This document shows, one piece after another, positions 29,346 to 38,806 of a stretch of 64,000 nucleotides of DNA. The notes under the pieces are model-generated. The model was not told the origin of the DNA. It made no database searches and saw nothing but the letters and a program-made list of their open reading frames with translations. The position numbers and the translations under genes were made by a program. This stretch comes from Vibrio hyugaensis (GTDB lineage Bacteria > Pseudomonadota > Gammaproteobacteria > Enterobacterales > Vibrionaceae). The DNA lies in contig NZ_CP025795.1 in assembly GCF_002906655.1 (NCBI RefSeq), positions 744,001 to 808,000 on the forward strand. The letters run 5' to 3'. Positions within the stretch are counted from its first letter, which is position 1, and each line of letters begins with the position of its first letter.

Positions 29346-29563
29346 AGTGGAAATGATTATTCTAATAATAAAAATTACTGAAATATACGCATTAATTAAA
29401 TATCACTAATAATTATAGTCAATATAAACTATAGTGTTATCGATCCATAAAAATGCTTATTAATTTGACAAGTGTATTAGTCTTGGTTTTTTTAAATAAT
29501 TTAGCTTTCAAAATGAAAGTCTAAGCCTTAATGTTTTTCCAAATTAGAAGGAGAGCCTTTGAT

Positions 29564-30997
29564 ATGGAAAAACACTTACCATTGATTATAAATGGTCAAA
29601 TAGTTTCTACTGAGGGAAAAGGTTATGAGATCACTTTTGAAGAAAAAAAAGTAAAGATAGATTCTCTGAACCATGAAATTTTGTCACAAATACTTCATTA
29701 TGACTTTTTGAGTGATCTAAATGTAAATAATATTATCAATTTTCTTTATACAGTAGGTCAACGTTGGAAGAACGAAGAATATTCGAGAAGAAGAGCGTAT
29801 ATTAGATCTCTAATTACCTATTTGGGGTATTCTCCACAAATGGCAAAGTTAGAGGCAAATTGGATCGCGATGATTCTCTGCTCTAAAAGTGCATTATATG
29901 ACATTATTAATACCGAGCTTGGGTCTACGCATCTCCAAGATGAGTGGTTACCTCAAGGAGAGTGCTATGTAAGAGCCTTTCCTAAAGGGCGAGTCATGCA
30001 CTTGCTTGCTGGCAATGTCCCTCTCTCTGGTGTGACATCAATATTGCGCGGTATCTTAACTAAAAATCAATGTATCGTTCGAATGTCGGCTTCTGATCCA
30101 TTTACTGCCCATGCGTTAGCGATGAGTTTCATCGACGTTAATCCTGACCACCCAATTTCTAAGTCGATCTCTGTATTGTATTGGCCTCATAAAGCGGATA
30201 CGACGCTTGCGGAAGAGCTCATCAGTCATATGGATGCGGTTGTTGCTTGGGGCGGGCAGGATGCGATTGATTGGGCGGTTAAGCATTCACCTTCACACAT
30301 TGATGTTTTGAAATTTGGTCCTAAAAAAAGTTTCACGGTTTTAGATGAGCCGACTAACTTGGAAGAAGCGGCTTCTGGCGTCGCTCACGATATTTGTTTT
30401 TATGACCAGAATGCTTGCTTCTCTACCCAAAATATATACTTTTGTGGAGACAACTACGAAGCTTTTAAGGAAAAGTTAGTAGAGAAATTATGTCTTTATG
30501 AAAATATTCTCCCGAAGTCTAGGCAAAGTTTTGATGAAGAAGCTTTGTTTTCATTTACTCGATTAGAGTGCCAATTCTCAGGTCTTAACGTTATATCGGA
30601 ACCGGATAATAAGTGGATGATTATAGAATCAGAAGCTGGTGTTGAATATAACCACCCTTTAAGTCGTTGTGTTTATATCCACAAAATAAATAAGGTGGAA
30701 GATATTGTTGATTATATCGCCAAGCATAAAACTCAAACGATTTCTTTTTATCCTTGGAGTTCTTCAACTAAATACCGAGATATCTTTGCTAAAAAAGGTG
30801 TTGAGCGAATAGTTGAATCAGGAATGAACAATATATTTAGAGCAGGCGGTGCACATGATGCGATGCGACCACTACAACGCTTAGTTCGATTTGTGTCTCA
30901 TGAAAGGCCATATAGCTTCACCACCAAGGATGTATCTGTAGAAATAGAGCAAACCCGATTTCTTGAAGAAGATAAGTTCTTGGTTTTCGTCCCTTAA
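29564..30997 (+). CDS. luxC: LuxC, acyl-CoA/fatty acid reductase of bioluminescence
   Basis: LuxC reduces the acyl group passed from LuxE to the long-chain aldehyde used by luciferase, with NADPH. The protein is 477 residues, the family length. The acyl-accepting cysteine is in YDQNACFSTQN (Cys285) and the nucleotide-binding region includes HLLAGNVPLSGVTSI. I choose ATG 29564 because GAAGGAG lies 8 bases upstream and the protein then begins MEKHLPLIING as in the family; an upstream in-frame ATG at 29531 has no ribosome site. First gene of the operon; its base composition is visibly more AT-rich than luxD-luxB. Confidence 0.97.
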   Translation: MEKHLPLIINGQIVSTEGKGYEITFEEKKVKIDSLNHEILSQILHYDFLSDLNVNNIINFLYTVGQRWKNEEYSRRRAYIRSLITYLGYSPQMAKLEANWIAMILCSKSALYDIINTELGSTHLQDEWLPQGECYVRAFPKGRVMHLLAGNVPLSGVTSILRGILTKNQCIVRMSASDPFTAHALAMSFIDVNPDHPISKSISVLYWPHKADTTLAEELISHMDAVVAWGGQDAIDWAVKHSPSHIDVLKFGPKKSFTVLDEPTNLEEAASGVAHDICFYDQNACFSTQNIYFCGDNYEAFKEKLVEKLCLYENILPKSRQSFDEEALFSFTRLECQFSGLNVISEPDNKWMIIESEAGVEYNHPLSRCVYIHKINKVEDIVDYIAKHKTQTISFYPWSSSTKYRDIFAKKGVERIVESGMNNIFRAGGAHDAMRPLQRLVRFVSHERPYSFTTKDVSVEIEQTRFLEEDKFLVFVP

Positions 30998-31012
30998 ATA
31001 AGGAAATTTATA

Positions 31013-31930
31013 ATGAAAAACCAATGCAAGACTATTTCTCACGTGTTGAGCGTGAATAATGGTCAGGAAATTCATGTCTGGGAAACACCATCGAATGAAA
31101 GTGTGCCCAAAAAAAATAATACCATTCTTATTGCTTCTGGGTTTGCCAGAAGAATGGATCATTTCGCAGGCCTCGCAGAGTACTTGTCTGAAAATGGGTT
31201 CCATGTTTTCCGCTATGACTCACTTCACCACGTCGGTTTGAGTTCAGGTACCATCGATGAGTTTACGATGACCACTGGAAAAAACAGTTTATGTATGGTC
31301 TATCACTGGCTACAACAAAAGGGCATTTCGAACATCGGCCTCATTGCGGCAAGTTTGTCAGCGCGTGTGGCTTATGAGGTCATTGCTGATCTTGAACTGT
31401 CTTTCCTCATTACTGCTGTTGGCGTTGTTAATTTGCGTGACACGTTGGAAAAAGCGCTTGGGTTTGACTATCTCAGTTTACCTATCGATGAGTTGCCAAA
31501 CGATCTTGATTTCGAAGGGCACAAGCTTGGCTCTGAAGTGTTTGTTCGAGATTGTTTTGAACATCATTGGGATACATTGGAATCTACGCTTGCCAAGGTG
31601 GCCAATACGTCCGTTCCGTTAATTGCTTTTACTGCCAATAACGATGATTGGGTAGAGCAAGAGGAAGTGTACGGTATGCTCGGAAAGATCAGCAGTGGCA
31701 ATTGCAAACTGTACTCCCTGCTTGGGAGCTCCCACGACTTAGGTGAGAACTTAGTCGTCCTCCGCAACTTTTATCAATCCGTGACGAAAGCCGCGATCGC
31801 GATGGATGGCGGCCGTTTAGAAATCGATGTTGATTTTGTCGAGCCCGATTTCGAGCAGCTTACCATCGCGACGGTCAATGAGCGCCGTCTAAAAGCAGAA
31901 ATCGAAAGTCGCTCGCCAGAAATGGCTTAA
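31013..31930 (+). CDS. luxD: LuxD, acyl transferase (thioesterase) of bioluminescence
   Basis: LuxD removes myristoyl groups from acyl carrier protein to supply fatty acid for the aldehyde cycle. It has 305 residues with an alpha/beta hydrolase fold. The catalytic triad known from V. harveyi is conserved at the same numbers: Ser114 in AASLSAR, Asp211 in ANNDDW and His241 in GSSHDLG. It is preceded by AAGGAA and lies 15 bases after luxC. Confidence 0.97.
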   Translation: MKNQCKTISHVLSVNNGQEIHVWETPSNESVPKKNNTILIASGFARRMDHFAGLAEYLSENGFHVFRYDSLHHVGLSSGTIDEFTMTTGKNSLCMVYHWLQQKGISNIGLIAASLSARVAYEVIADLELSFLITAVGVVNLRDTLEKALGFDYLSLPIDELPNDLDFEGHKLGSEVFVRDCFEHHWDTLESTLAKVANTSVPLIAFTANNDDWVEQEEVYGMLGKISSGNCKLYSLLGSSHDLGENLVVLRNFYQSVTKAAIAMDGGRLEIDVDFVEPDFEQLTIATVNERRLKAEIESRSPEMA

Positions 31931-31965
31931 TGCTTATCCGCAACACCAATAAATAAGGAAACGTT

Positions 31966-33033
31966 ATGAAATTTGGAAATTTCCTTCTCACTTACCAACC
32001 ACCTGAGTTAGATCAGACAGAAGTGATGAAGCGATTGGTTAATCTTGGCAAAGCCTCTGAAGGTTGTGGTTTCGATACCGTTTGGCTACTAGAGCATCAC
32101 TTTACCGAGTTCGGGCTATTAGGTAACCCATATGTGGCCGCTGCACACTTACTTGGTGCGACTCAAAACCTTAATGTTGGTACCGCTGCGATTGTATTAC
32201 CAACGGCGCATCCTGTTCGACAAGCTGAAGATGTGAACTTGCTTGATCAAATGTCGAAAGGGCGATTCCGCTTTGGTATTTGTCGCGGGTTGTACGATAA
32301 AGACTTTCGTGTATTTGGGACTGACATGGATAACAGCCGTGCGCTGATGGATTGTTGGTATGACTTGATGAAGGAAGGTTTTAACGAACGCTATATGGCG
32401 GCAGACAACGAGCATATCAAGTTTCCTAGAGTCCAACTGAATCCAGCAGCACACACTAAAGGCGGAGCTCCAGTTTATGTGGTAGCAGAGTCAGCATCGA
32501 CAACGGAATGGGCAGCACAACGCGGTCTACCAATGATTTTAAGTTGGATCATCAACACGCATGAAAAGAAAGCCCAGCTCGACCTTTACAATGAAATCGC
32601 GGCGGAGCATGGTTACGACGTTACCCAAATTGACCACTGCCTATCTTACATTACCTCGGTTGATCATAATTCAGAGAAAGCCAAAGACATTTGCCGAAAC
32701 TTCCTTGGCCATTGGTATGACTCTTACGTGAATGCCACCACCATTTTTGACGACTCCAATCAGACCAAAGGGTACGACTTTAACAAAGGCCAATGGCGTG
32801 ACTTTGTTTTGAAAGGTCATAAAGACACGAATCGTCGTATTGATTACAGCTACGAAATCAATCCAGTAGGCACGCCTGAAGAATGTATCGCAATTATCCA
32901 GCAGGATATTGATGCGACGGGCATCAACAACATTTGCTGCGGTTTTGAAGCTAACGGTTCAGAAGAAGAAATCATCGCATCCATGAAGCTCTTTCAATCT
33001 GATGTGATGCCATACCTCAAAGAGAAACAGTAA
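31966..33033 (+). CDS. luxA: LuxA, luciferase alpha subunit
   Basis: The alpha subunit carries the active site of the flavin monooxygenase that oxidises FMNH2 and aldehyde with light emission. It is 355 residues. His44 and His45 ([10 protein letters not shown]) and the reactive Cys106 (FGICRGLY) are all present, as is the mobile loop region [29 protein letters not shown] precedes ATG. The sequence is very near V. harveyi LuxA as I recall it, with scattered substitutions such as Asp for Ser at residue 16, so this is a related species or a divergent strain. Confidence 0.98.
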   Translation: MKFGNFLLTYQPPELDQTEVMKRLVNLGKASEGCGFDTVWLLEHHFTEFGLLGNPYVAAAHLLGATQNLNVGTAAIVLPTAHPVRQAEDVNLLDQMSKGRFRFGICRGLYDKDFRVFGTDMDNSRALMDCWYDLMKEGFNERYMAADNEHIKFPRVQLNPAAHTKGGAPVYVVAESASTTEWAAQRGLPMILSWIINTHEKKAQLDLYNEIAAEHGYDVTQIDHCLSYITSVDHNSEKAKDICRNFLGHWYDSYVNATTIFDDSNQTKGYDFNKGQWRDFVLKGHKDTNRRIDYSYEINPVGTPEECIAIIQQDIDATGINNICCGFEANGSEEEIIASMKLFQSDVMPYLKEKQ

Positions 33034-33059
33034 TAATTATTTTCGATAAGGAAAGGGAC

Positions 33060-34034
33060 ATGAAATTTGGATTATTCTTCCTCAATTTTTTGAACTCAAA
33101 ACGCTCTTCAGACCAAGTCATTGAAGAGATGTTAGATACCGCTCATTACGCCGACCAACTTAGCTTTGATACCGTCGCTGTGTATGAAAATCATTTTTCG
33201 AACTTTGGTGCCGTTGGCGCACCGTTGACGGTTGCGGGTTTTTTACTTGGTATGACTCAAAATCTCAAAGTGGGCTCTTTGAATCATGTCATCACCACTC
33301 ATCACCCGGTCCGCGTTGCCGAAGAAGCTTGCTTGCTTGATCAAATGAGTGAAGGGCGGTTTGTATTTGGTTTTAGTGATAGTGAGAAAAGTGCGGATAT
33401 GCGTTTCTTTAATCGTCCGACCGATGCGCAATTTCAGGTGTTTGATGCATGTTATGAAATCATCAATGATGCTTTTTCAACGGGTTATTGCCACCCAGAC
33501 AACGATTTTTTCAGTTTTCCAAAGATTTCTGTAAATCCGCATGCTTATACCGAAGGTGGTCCCGCTCAGTTTGTGAATGCCACAAGTAAAGAAGTGGTCG
33601 AATGGGCAGCGAAGCGAGGTCTCGCTCTTGTGTTTAAGTGGGATGATTCCAATGCGCTGCGCCAAGAATACGCGATGCTCTACAACGATGTCGCAAACGA
33701 ACACGGTGTGGATATTGCGAGCGTACGCCATAAGCTGACTCTTTTAGTCAACCAGAATCCTGATGGTGACAAAGCAAGAGCAGAAACGCATGAGTACTTA
33801 GCAGAGTATGTTCGCGAATCTTATCCAAATAGTGACTTCTCAACAAAAATGTCCGAATTGTTGTCTGAAAATGCAATTGGTACTTATGAAGAAAGTACCC
33901 AAGCAGCACGTATCGCAATCGAATGCTGTGGTGCTTCTGATGTATTGATGTCATTTGAGTCAATCGCAGACAAGACGCAGCAAAGAGCGGTCATCGATGT
34001 TGTGAATGCCAATATTGTGAAATACCACGCTTAA
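33060..34034 (+). CDS. luxB: LuxB, luciferase beta subunit
   Basis: The beta subunit stabilises the alpha subunit in the heterodimer. At 324 residues it lacks the alpha-subunit mobile loop, as expected. It shares the family start MKFGLFFLNF, VYENHFSNFG, and LDQMSEGRFVFGFSD with luxA, showing the ancient duplication. AAGGAAAGG lies 4 bases before ATG. A hairpin follows the gene inside the operon. Confidence 0.98.
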   Translation: MKFGLFFLNFLNSKRSSDQVIEEMLDTAHYADQLSFDTVAVYENHFSNFGAVGAPLTVAGFLLGMTQNLKVGSLNHVITTHHPVRVAEEACLLDQMSEGRFVFGFSDSEKSADMRFFNRPTDAQFQVFDACYEIINDAFSTGYCHPDNDFFSFPKISVNPHAYTEGGPAQFVNATSKEVVEWAAKRGLALVFKWDDSNALRQEYAMLYNDVANEHGVDIASVRHKLTLLVNQNPDGDKARAETHEYLAEYVRESYPNSDFSTKMSELLSENAIGTYEESTQAARIAIECCGASDVLMSFESIADKTQQRAVIDVVNANIVKYHA

Positions 34035-34050
34035 GATCATACCAACGCAT

Positions 34051-34075
34051 AAAGGGGCTACATAGACGCCCCTTT
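34051..34075 (+). promoter_or_regulatory. Hairpin in the luxB-luxE gap
   Basis: AAAGGGGC (34051-34058) pairs with GCCCCTTT (34068-34075) over a 9-base loop, but no long T-run follows. It is likely a partial terminator or an mRNA-end stabiliser that sets luxAB levels above luxE. Confidence 0.65.
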
Positions 34076-34119
34076 CTCCATCTCTATGCGCAATCGCGCT
34101 TATTTATATAGGCATTTAT

Positions 34120-35253
34120 ATGGACGTACTTTCAGCGGTCAAGCAGGAAAACATCGCGGCAAGCACAGAAATCGATGACTTGATTTTTATGGGTACACCG
34201 CAGCAGTGGTCTTTGCAGCAACAAAAGCAATTGACATCCCGCCTCGTCACAGAGGCGTACCGACATCATTACCAGAATAACGAGGAATATCGCCATTTCT
34301 GTCAATCATTAGGCGTGACAAGCGATATCTCTGACCTTAATGATATTCCCGTTTTCCCAACTTCAATTTTTAAACTAAGAACGTTGCTTACGATTGATGA
34401 CACTGAGGTTGAAAATCGATTCACAAGCAGTGGCACCAGTGGAATAAAAAGTGTGGTTGCTAGAGACCGGCTGAGCATAGAGCGCCTGCTTGGTTCGGTC
34501 AATTTCGGTATGAACTATGTCGGTGACTGGTTCGATCATCAAATGGAACTGGTCAACTTAGGCCCTGACCGTTTTAACGCCAATAATATTTGGTTTAAAT
34601 ACGTGATGAGCTTGGTGGAGCTGCTCTATCCGACGGCTTTTACGGTGAACGAAGAAGAAATCGATTTCGAAGCCACGTTAGCAAACATGGCGCGGATTAA
34701 AGAAAAGGGTAAGACAATCTGTCTTATTGGTCCTCCCTATTTTATCTACTTGCTTTGCCACTTCATACGTGAGCAAGGGCAAGATTTCAATGGTGGCAGC
34801 GAGCTTTACATTATTACCGGTGGGGGCTGGAAGAAGCACCAAGACCAATCACTCGATCGAAAGGCCTTTAATCAGCTTCTGCTGGATACTTTTGGCTTAG
34901 ATAGCGTGCAGCAGATCCGAGATACCTTCAACCAAGTGGAGCTAAATACCTGCTTTTTTGAAGACAACGAACATAAAAAGAGAGTGCCTCCTTGGGTGTT
35001 CGCTAGAGCGTTGAACCCTATCACGCTTAAACCCGTGCCTAATGGAGAGCCTGGCCTAATGAGTTATATGGATGCATCGGCGGTGAGTTACCCTTGTTTT
35101 TTGGTCACTGATGATATCGGTATTGTGAGAGAAGAGCAGGGTGACAGGCCTGGCACAACGGTTGAGATCGTCAGACGAGTTAATACGAGAGGGCTAAAGG
35201 GATGCGCACTTAGCCTGTCTCAAGCTATTACAGTGAAGGACGTGAAGGAATAA
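34120..35253 (+). CDS. luxE: LuxE, acyl-protein synthetase
   Basis: LuxE activates the fatty acid with ATP as acyl-AMP, takes it on a C-terminal cysteine and passes it to LuxC. The 377-residue protein has the adenylate-forming SSGTSGIKSVVARD motif (about residues 106-119) and Cys362 in LKGCALSLSQ as the probable acyl-carrier cysteine near the C-terminus. The ribosome site is poor (only AGG near 34107), which together with the hairpin upstream suggests lower expression than luxAB. Confidence 0.96.
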   Translation: MDVLSAVKQENIAASTEIDDLIFMGTPQQWSLQQQKQLTSRLVTEAYRHHYQNNEEYRHFCQSLGVTSDISDLNDIPVFPTSIFKLRTLLTIDDTEVENRFTSSGTSGIKSVVARDRLSIERLLGSVNFGMNYVGDWFDHQMELVNLGPDRFNANNIWFKYVMSLVELLYPTAFTVNEEEIDFEATLANMARIKEKGKTICLIGPPYFIYLLCHFIREQGQDFNGGSELYIITGGGWKKHQDQSLDRKAFNQLLLDTFGLDSVQQIRDTFNQVELNTCFFEDNEHKKRVPPWVFARALNPITLKPVPNGEPGLMSYMDASAVSYPCFLVTDDIGIVREEQGDRPGTTVEIVRRVNTRGLKGCALSLSQAITVKDVKE

Positions 35254-35258
35254 ATGCC

Positions 35259-35960
35259 ATGTTATGTACGATAGAAAAGATAGAACCACTGACTAGCTGT
35301 ATCTTCCGTGTGGTTTTAAAACCAGACCAATCTTTTGATTTTAAAGCAGGCCAATACATTAACGTCAGCTTAAGCTTTGGCAGCCTGCCGTTTTCTATCG
35401 CCTCTTGCCCGTCTGAAGGTGGGTTTCTGGAACTTCATATTGGAGGCTCAGAACTGCGCAATAAGAATATTCTCGTGATGGAAGAGCTGACTAATGCTTG
35501 GTTCAGCGGTAAAAAGTTAGAAGTGAGTGAAGCAAGAGGCGAAGCTTGGCTGCGAAGCCAAAGTGTAAAACCACTGTTACTTGTGGCTGGTGGGACGGGC
35601 ATGTCATACACGCTGAGCATTTTAAGAAACAGTCTGCAGCGCGGGTTTACCCAACCGATCTATGTCTATTGGGGTGCAAAGGACATGGACAATCTCTACG
35701 TGCATGATGAGCTCGTTGATATTGCGCTAGAAAACAAAAATGTCAGCTATGTCCCTATTACTGAAGTCTCAAATTCACCTCAATATGCAAAGCATGGACA
35801 AGTACTCGATTGCGTGATGAATGATTTTCGCAATCTATCTGAGTTCGATATCTACTTATGTGGCCCTGGGAAAATGGTGGAAGTCGCTCGAAATTGGTTT
35901 TGTAAGGAAAGAGGTGCGGAACTCGACCAACTTTACGCTGACGCATTCGCTTACTTATAA
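35259..35960 (+). CDS. luxG: LuxG, NAD(P)H-flavin reductase
   Basis: LuxG supplies FMNH2 to luciferase. This 233-residue protein is of the Fre/ferredoxin-reductase type: a flavin-binding barrel with [13 protein letters not shown] (about residues 44-56) and a nucleotide-binding domain starting [17 protein letters not shown] and ending [18 protein letters not shown]. It begins 5 bases after luxE with GAAGGAA as ribosome site, so it is fully within the operon. Confidence 0.94.
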   Translation: MLCTIEKIEPLTSCIFRVVLKPDQSFDFKAGQYINVSLSFGSLPFSIASCPSEGGFLELHIGGSELRNKNILVMEELTNAWFSGKKLEVSEARGEAWLRSQSVKPLLLVAGGTGMSYTLSILRNSLQRGFTQPIYVYWGAKDMDNLYVHDELVDIALENKNVSYVPITEVSNSPQYAKHGQVLDCVMNDFRNLSEFDIYLCGPGKMVEVARNWFCKERGAELDQLYADAFAYL

Positions 35961-35982
35961 CAAGTTTCAAGGAGAAGAAATC

Positions 35983-36675
35983 ATGAGTTCTGCATCACTT
36001 TTAGAAGAGTTTGGTAATCCGCTGCAAAGAGTCGAAAGGGCGATTGAGGCATTGAAAAATGGAAACGGTGTTTTATTAATGGATGATGAGAACCGAGAAA
36101 ACGAAGGTGACCTCATTTTTTCAGCGCAGCACCTTACTGATCAACAAATGGCGTTAATGATAAGAGAGTGCAGTGGTATTGTGTGTTTGTGCTTAACCCA
36201 AGAACGAGCGAACTGGCTGGAATTGCCTCCCATGGTAGAAGATAACCGAAGTAAAAACCAAACCGCATTTACGGTGTCTATTGAGGCGAAACAAGGTGTA
36301 ACAACCGGTGTATCAGCAAAAGACCGTGTGACAACGGTAAAAACAGCGATCTACTTTGACGCTCAACCAGATGATCTTGCAAGACCGGGGCACGTATTTC
36401 CTTTGGTTGCCAAAACCAATGGTGTATTGACTCGTCGAGGTCATACGGAAGGGACGATTGACTTAATGTATCTTGCTAACCTTGTTCCATCCGGTGTGCT
36501 ATGCGAACTGACCAACTCAGACGGCACTATGGCAAAGCTTCCTGAAACCATTGCTTTTGCAAAACGTCATGAGATGCCAGTTTTGACAATAGAAGACATT
36601 GTTGAATATCGGACGGGGATAGACCTACGAAATGAATATGAAAGCAGCCCAATGAGTGAGGTGAGCTTAACGTAG
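35983..36675 (+). CDS. luxH: LuxH, 3,4-dihydroxy-2-butanone 4-phosphate synthase-like (RibB)
   Basis: This 230-residue protein matches RibB, which turns ribulose 5-phosphate into the four-carbon precursor of riboflavin. Motifs are [20 protein letters not shown] (acidic Mg and substrate loop), [19 protein letters not shown] and [22 protein letters not shown], all intact, so it is probably active and supports flavin supply for light emission. I set the start at ATG 35983 with AAGGAG just upstream. It is the last gene of the operon; the GTP cyclohydrolase II half of RibBA-type fusions is absent. Confidence 0.93.
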   Translation: MSSASLLEEFGNPLQRVERAIEALKNGNGVLLMDDENRENEGDLIFSAQHLTDQQMALMIRECSGIVCLCLTQERANWLELPPMVEDNRSKNQTAFTVSIEAKQGVTTGVSAKDRVTTVKTAIYFDAQPDDLARPGHVFPLVAKTNGVLTRRGHTEGTIDLMYLANLVPSGVLCELTNSDGTMAKLPETIAFAKRHEMPVLTIEDIVEYRTGIDLRNEYESSPMSEVSLT

Positions 36676-36725
36676 TCAAATTTAATCCTTAACGCTCCTT
36701 TTGTTCAGTGCCTACGCTGACTTTT

Positions 36726-36749
36726 CCGCCCTTCCTCGGGCGGCTTTTT
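36726..36749 (+). terminator. Terminator of the lux operon
   Basis: CCGCCC (36726-36731) pairs with GGGCGG (36738-36743), followed by CTTTTT, 50 bases after luxH. Confidence 0.85.
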
Positions 36750-36768
36750 CGTTTGAGGCACATAAAAA

Positions 36769-36789
36769 TTAACCCGCAATGAGCGGGCT
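36769..36789 (-). terminator. Terminator of moeA-moeB
   Basis: CCCGC (36773-36777) and GCGGG (36783-36787) form a hairpin; on the minus strand it is followed by TTAATTTTTA. Confidence 0.65.
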
Positions 36790-36811
36790 AATCAATGTTG
36801 TATTGAATGGG

Positions 36812-37561
36812 TTAGCTACATACAGGGCAGCTTGGCATTTTCATTAGGTTCATTTCTCGCCAAGACATGCTAAGTGCATCAAGGATTAAAATCTTCCCTT
36901 TTTTGGGCTGGCCGTAATTCGCAATAACTTTAATCGCTTCCATCGCTTGAACCGCACCAACGATACCGACAACGGGGGCCATCACGCCTGCTTCAACACA
37001 GCTTAGTGCACCATTACCAAACAAAGCACTTAGACACTGGTAGCAAGGCTGAGTTGGGTCGTCGTAAGTAAACACGCTGATTTGACCTTCCATACGAATG
37101 GCAGCGCCGGATACCAACGGTGTTTTTGTTGCGAAACACAGGCGGTTAAGTTGATTGCGAGTATCGACGTTGTCAGAAGCATCCACCACAATCGTATGTT
37201 CTTCGATCAGTGTTTTGAGTTCTGCATCGTCAAGACGTTTAGCGATGGTTTCTACCGTGATGTGTGGATTCAGTTCGCGTAAAGCCTCGGCCGCTGACTC
37301 TACTTTTTTACGGCCGATATCAGCATCATGATGAAGTACTTGACGTTGTAAGTTTGATAGCTCGACAACATCATCGTCTATTAACGTGATCTTACCTAGA
37401 CCTGCGGTCGTTAAATATTGGCTAGAAGCACAACCTAAACCGCCCGCACCGAGCATCAAAACAGATGCTTGTTTGAGCGCTTCTTGTCCTTCAAAATCAA
37501 ATTGACGAAGAATGATTTGGCGGTTGTATCGCAGCATTTCTGCATCGGAAAGAATAACCAC
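36812..37561 (-). CDS. moeB: Molybdopterin-synthase adenylyltransferase MoeB
   Basis: MoeB adenylates the C-terminal glycine of the MoaD sulfur carrier in molybdenum cofactor synthesis. It has 249 residues with the nucleotide loop GAGGLGCASSQYL (about residues 38-50), DDDVVELSNLQRQ, and two zinc cysteine pairs, CYQC and CPVC at the very end. It begins with GTG 37561, with AGGA about 7 bases upstream, and is 9 bases after moeA on the same strand, so they form an operon. Confidence 0.95.
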   Translation of the reverse strand: MVILSDAEMLRYNRQIILRQFDFEGQEALKQASVLMLGAGGLGCASSQYLTTAGLGKITLIDDDVVELSNLQRQVLHHDADIGRKKVESAAEALRELNPHITVETIAKRLDDAELKTLIEEHTIVVDASDNVDTRNQLNRLCFATKTPLVSGAAIRMEGQISVFTYDDPTQPCYQCLSALFGNGALSCVEAGVMAPVVGIVGAVQAMEAIKVIANYGQPKKGKILILDALSMSWREMNLMKMPSCPVCS

Positions 37562-37570
37562 AACGACGTC

Positions 37571-38806
37571 CTAGTATAAGGTTGAGTTGAAGAGCTGAAT
37601 TTGCACGGTTTCACCTACTTCGACACGACCACGTTCACGCTCTAGCACCACAAAACAGTTTGCCAAGCTCATTGAGCGGAATGCACCAGAGCTTTGGTTA
37701 CCCGTTGTCTCAACCACAAACTTGCCATCTTCTAAGCTATAGATGCCACGTTGGTAATCGGTACGCCCCGGCGCTTTCTTAAATGCCGTTTTGGTTGTCG
37801 CCGGAATAGACTCTGGCGCTTTCCATTCAGTATGACCAGCAAGTTTTGCCAGCATTGGTTGAACAAGCACATACATGGTGAGTACGGCAGAAACAGGGTT
37901 ACCCGGTAGGCCACAGAACCACGCTGTACTTAGTTTACCAAATGCAAAAGGTTTACCCGGCTTGATCGCCAGTTTCCAGAAACCGATTTCACCAAGCTCT
38001 TCAAGAATGTCTTTGGTGTAATCTGCTTCCCCAACGCTTACACCGCCGGAGGTAACAACTACGTCAGCGAGTGTTTGTGCCTTTTCAAAGGTAGCTTTCA
38101 ATGTCGCAGGGCAATCAGGGATGATGCCAAGGTCGACAGCTTCGCAACCGAAGTTTTCGATCAGCGGTTTAATGCCGTAACGGTTGCTGTCGTAGATTTG
38201 GCCTTCGTCTAGCGGTTCGCCCAGTGGTTTAAGTTCATCACCAGTAGAGAAGAACGCAACTTTTGGCTTACGTACTACTGTCACATGGCTTACACCAAGA
38301 GACGCAATCATCGGAATATCGCGAGGTGTTAAACGCGCACCTTTTGCCAGTACGATGTCGCCTTGCTTGATGTCGTCACCTGTTGGGCGGATGTTATTTT
38401 GCGGCTTCACGTCAGTTTGATTGAACTGAATGCCTGCATCCGTGACTTCGGTGTTTTCTTGCATGATAACGGCATCGCAACCTTGTGGGATTTTCGCGCC
38501 AGTCATGATGCGAACACAGGTACCTTGAGGCCATTCACCTTCAAACGGTTGGCCTGCAAATGATTTCCCCGTTAGAGGAAGGACCGAAGACGACTCAAGA
38601 TCTTGAATGCGAATTGCATAGCCATCCATCGCTGAATTATCAAAAGGTGGGACATGGATTGGAGACAAGATGTCTTCTGCCAGTACAAAACCTAATGCGT
38701 CAGCAAGTGGAAGGGAGAGAGTAGTTTGGATAGGTTTGATTCGCGATAGCATTTTGTCCATCGCGTCTTCAATTGGCATCAAGCCAGGTGCGTCGCAGCA
38801 GCCCAT
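37571..38806 (-). CDS. moeA: Molybdopterin molybdenumtransferase MoeA
   Basis: MoeA inserts molybdate into adenylated molybdopterin. The 411-residue protein has the family order of domains, with PPFDNSAMDGYA near residue 52, GDDIKQGDIVLAKG, STGDELKPLGEPL, TSGGVSVGEADYTK and the loop FCGLPGNPVSA. It is first in the moeA-moeB pair, divergent from folE. Confidence 0.95.
   Translation of the reverse strand: MGCCDAPGLMPIEDAMDKMLSRIKPIQTTLSLPLADALGFVLAEDILSPIHVPPFDNSAMDGYAIRIQDLESSSVLPLTGKSFAGQPFEGEWPQGTCVRIMTGAKIPQGCDAVIMQENTEVTDAGIQFNQTDVKPQNNIRPTGDDIKQGDIVLAKGARLTPRDIPMIASLGVSHVTVVRKPKVAFFSTGDELKPLGEPLDEGQIYDSNRYGIKPLIENFGCEAVDLGIIPDCPATLKATFEKAQTLADVVVTSGGVSVGEADYTKDILEELGEIGFWKLAIKPGKPFAFGKLSTAWFCGLPGNPVSAVLTMYVLVQPMLAKLAGHTEWKAPESIPATTKTAFKKAPGRTDYQRGIYSLEDGKFVVETTGNQSSGAFRSMSLANCFVVLERERGRVEVGETVQIQLFNSTLY

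Larger units (their letters stand above)
28924..29563. promoter_or_regulatory. lux promoter region (divergent from the LruC gene)
   Basis: This 640-base, very AT-rich gap should carry the lux promoter and binding sites for the Harveyi-type TetR-family LuxR regulator. Symmetric elements seen are: 29322-29345 (ATG, TTATTG, four bases, CAATAA, CAT), 29356-29369 (ATTATT, CT, AATAAT), 29414-29433 (TATAGT, eight bases, ACTATA) and 29505-29519 (CTTTCA, AAA, TGAAAG). TGACAAGTGTA occurs twice, at 29289-29299 and 29466-29476. TTGACA at 29465-29470 could be a -35 box, but no good -10 follows at the usual distance. Confidence 0.55.

Noticed and set aside
28924..36811. A LuxI/LuxR autoinducer pair of the V. 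fischeri type near the lux operon.
   Set aside because: No such genes are present on either side; the operon is of the Harveyi type, controlled by genes elsewhere.
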